The position numbers were made by a program, and so were the translations under genes. A stretch of DNA of 7,350 nt from Chitinophagia bacterium (GTDB taxonomy: Bacteria > Bacteroidota > Bacteroidia > Chitinophagales > Chitinophagaceae): NCBI GenBank assembly GCA_010021705.1, contig RGMU01000075.1, forward strand, positions 1-7,350, read 5' to 3'. Of this stretch, positions 6,752 to 7,350 are shown in pieces; position 1 is the stretch's first letter, and every line of letters begins with the position of its first letter. Below the pieces are notes generated by a model that was not told the DNA's origin, made no database searches, and saw only the letters and a list, made by a program, of their open reading frames with translations.

Positions 6752-6761
6752 AAGTAATTTT

Positions 6762-7350
6762 ATGCCATATTTATTCACCTCCGAATCAGTATCGGAAGGT
6801 CATCCCGACAAAATAGCCGACCAAATATCCGATGCCTTAGTAGATAACTTCATAGCTTGGGATCCGCAATCAAAAGTAGCTTGTGAAACTTTGGTAACCA
6901 CCGGCTTGGTGGTGCTTGCAGGCGAAGTGAAATGTAGCACCTATATAGATGTGCAAACCATTGCTCGTGATGTTATCAAAAAAATAGGCTACACCAAAAG
7001 CGAATATAAGTTTGAAGCCGAAAGCTGTGCGGTAATATCAGCCATACACGAGCAATCGCCTGATATTAATCAGGGTGTGGACAAAAAGAACAAAGAAGAA
7101 CAGGGTGCCGGAGACCAAGGCATTATGTTTGGCTATGCTACCAGCGAAACAGCCGACTATATGCCCCTCGCCTTGCACTTAGCACATAATCTGCTTTTAG
7201 AACTTTCTGCTATACGCAAAGAAGGCAAGCAAATGCTATACCTGCGCCCCGATGCTAAAAGCCAAGTAACGCTTGAATATGACGATAACAACAAGCCTGT
7301 GCGCATAGATACGATTGTTATATCTACCCAGCACGATGACTTTGCCGAAG
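6762..7350 (+). CDS. metK: S-adenosylmethionine synthetase, 3' end cut by window edge
   Basis: It forms S-adenosylmethionine from methionine and ATP, the cell's methyl donor. The 196 complete codons visible cover the N-terminal domain and part of the central one. FTSESVSEGHPDKIADQISD (5-24) includes the ATP-binding His14 and Asp16, and Lys17. EQSPDINQGVD (105-115) and GAGDQGIMFGYA (121-132) are the family signature segments. The protein runs off the edge in HDDFAE, a normal point within the central domain; full-length enzymes have about 380-430 residues. The ATG at 6762 gives the family's usual N-terminus, MPYLFTSESV. It follows glmS on the same strand after 46 bp. No defect is visible in the part shown. 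Confidence 0.98.
   Translation, partial: MPYLFTSESVSEGHPDKIADQISDALVDNFIAWDPQSKVACETLVTTGLVVLAGEVKCSTYIDVQTIARDVIKKIGYTKSEYKFEAESCAVISAIHEQSPDINQGVDKKNKEEQGAGDQGIMFGYATSETADYMPLALHLAHNLLLELSAIRKEGKQMLYLRPDAKSQVTLEYDDNNKPVRIDTIVISTQHDDFAE

Noticed and set aside
6716..6761. Possible SAM riboswitch or intrinsic terminator between glmS and metK
   Set aside because: The gap is only 46 bp and contains no stem of useful length; the T run at 6725-6731 is not preceded by a hairpin.

Overview
The window looks like chromosomal DNA from a member of the Bacteroidota, perhaps near Chitinophagia or Sphingobacteriia. Three things point there: the order short glycogen-synthase-like gene, DUF4270 lipoprotein, glmS; start regions that are A/T-rich and mostly lack Shine-Dalgarno sequences; and several sequences like the Bacteroidota -7 box TAnnTTTG. 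Moderate G+C and the protein sequences fit. The class-level guess is inference.

Layout. Positions 1-1169 (minus strand) hold a surface-polysaccharide pair: a broken family-2 glycosyltransferase, whose stop overlaps the start (ATGA) of a polysaccharide deacetylase that runs off the left edge. A 124-bp divergent intergenic region follows. Positions 1294-1616 (plus) are a small YjbR/MmcQ-family gene that is frameshifted by one base. It converges on panC (1622-2470, minus), and a perfect 8-bp hairpin covers both stop codons. panC diverges from a plus-strand run covering the rest of the window: a short glycogen/starch-synthase-like gene (2571-3404), a DUF4270 lipoprotein with a TTG start (3446-4864), glmS (4877-6715) and the first half of metK (6762 to the right edge). 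The first three are 41 and 12 bp apart and look like one operon. metK follows after 46 bp and may have its own promoter.

Functional reading. glmS makes glucosamine-6-phosphate for peptidoglycan and LPS. The DUF4270 protein is a predicted envelope lipoprotein, and the left-hand glycosyltransferase/deacetylase pair probably acts on surface glycans. panC (pantothenate) and metK (S-adenosylmethionine) are core metabolism. I see no mobile element, CRISPR array, tRNA, rRNA or defence system.

The most notable points are two disrupted reading frames within about 350 bp of each other (an internal deletion in the glycosyltransferase and a one-base shift in the YjbR gene), and the synthase-like protein, which lacks both its usual C-terminal half and the N-terminal substrate-binding motif. 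I found no convincing novel system; this is mostly ordinary core genome with a locally damaged or mis-assembled patch.
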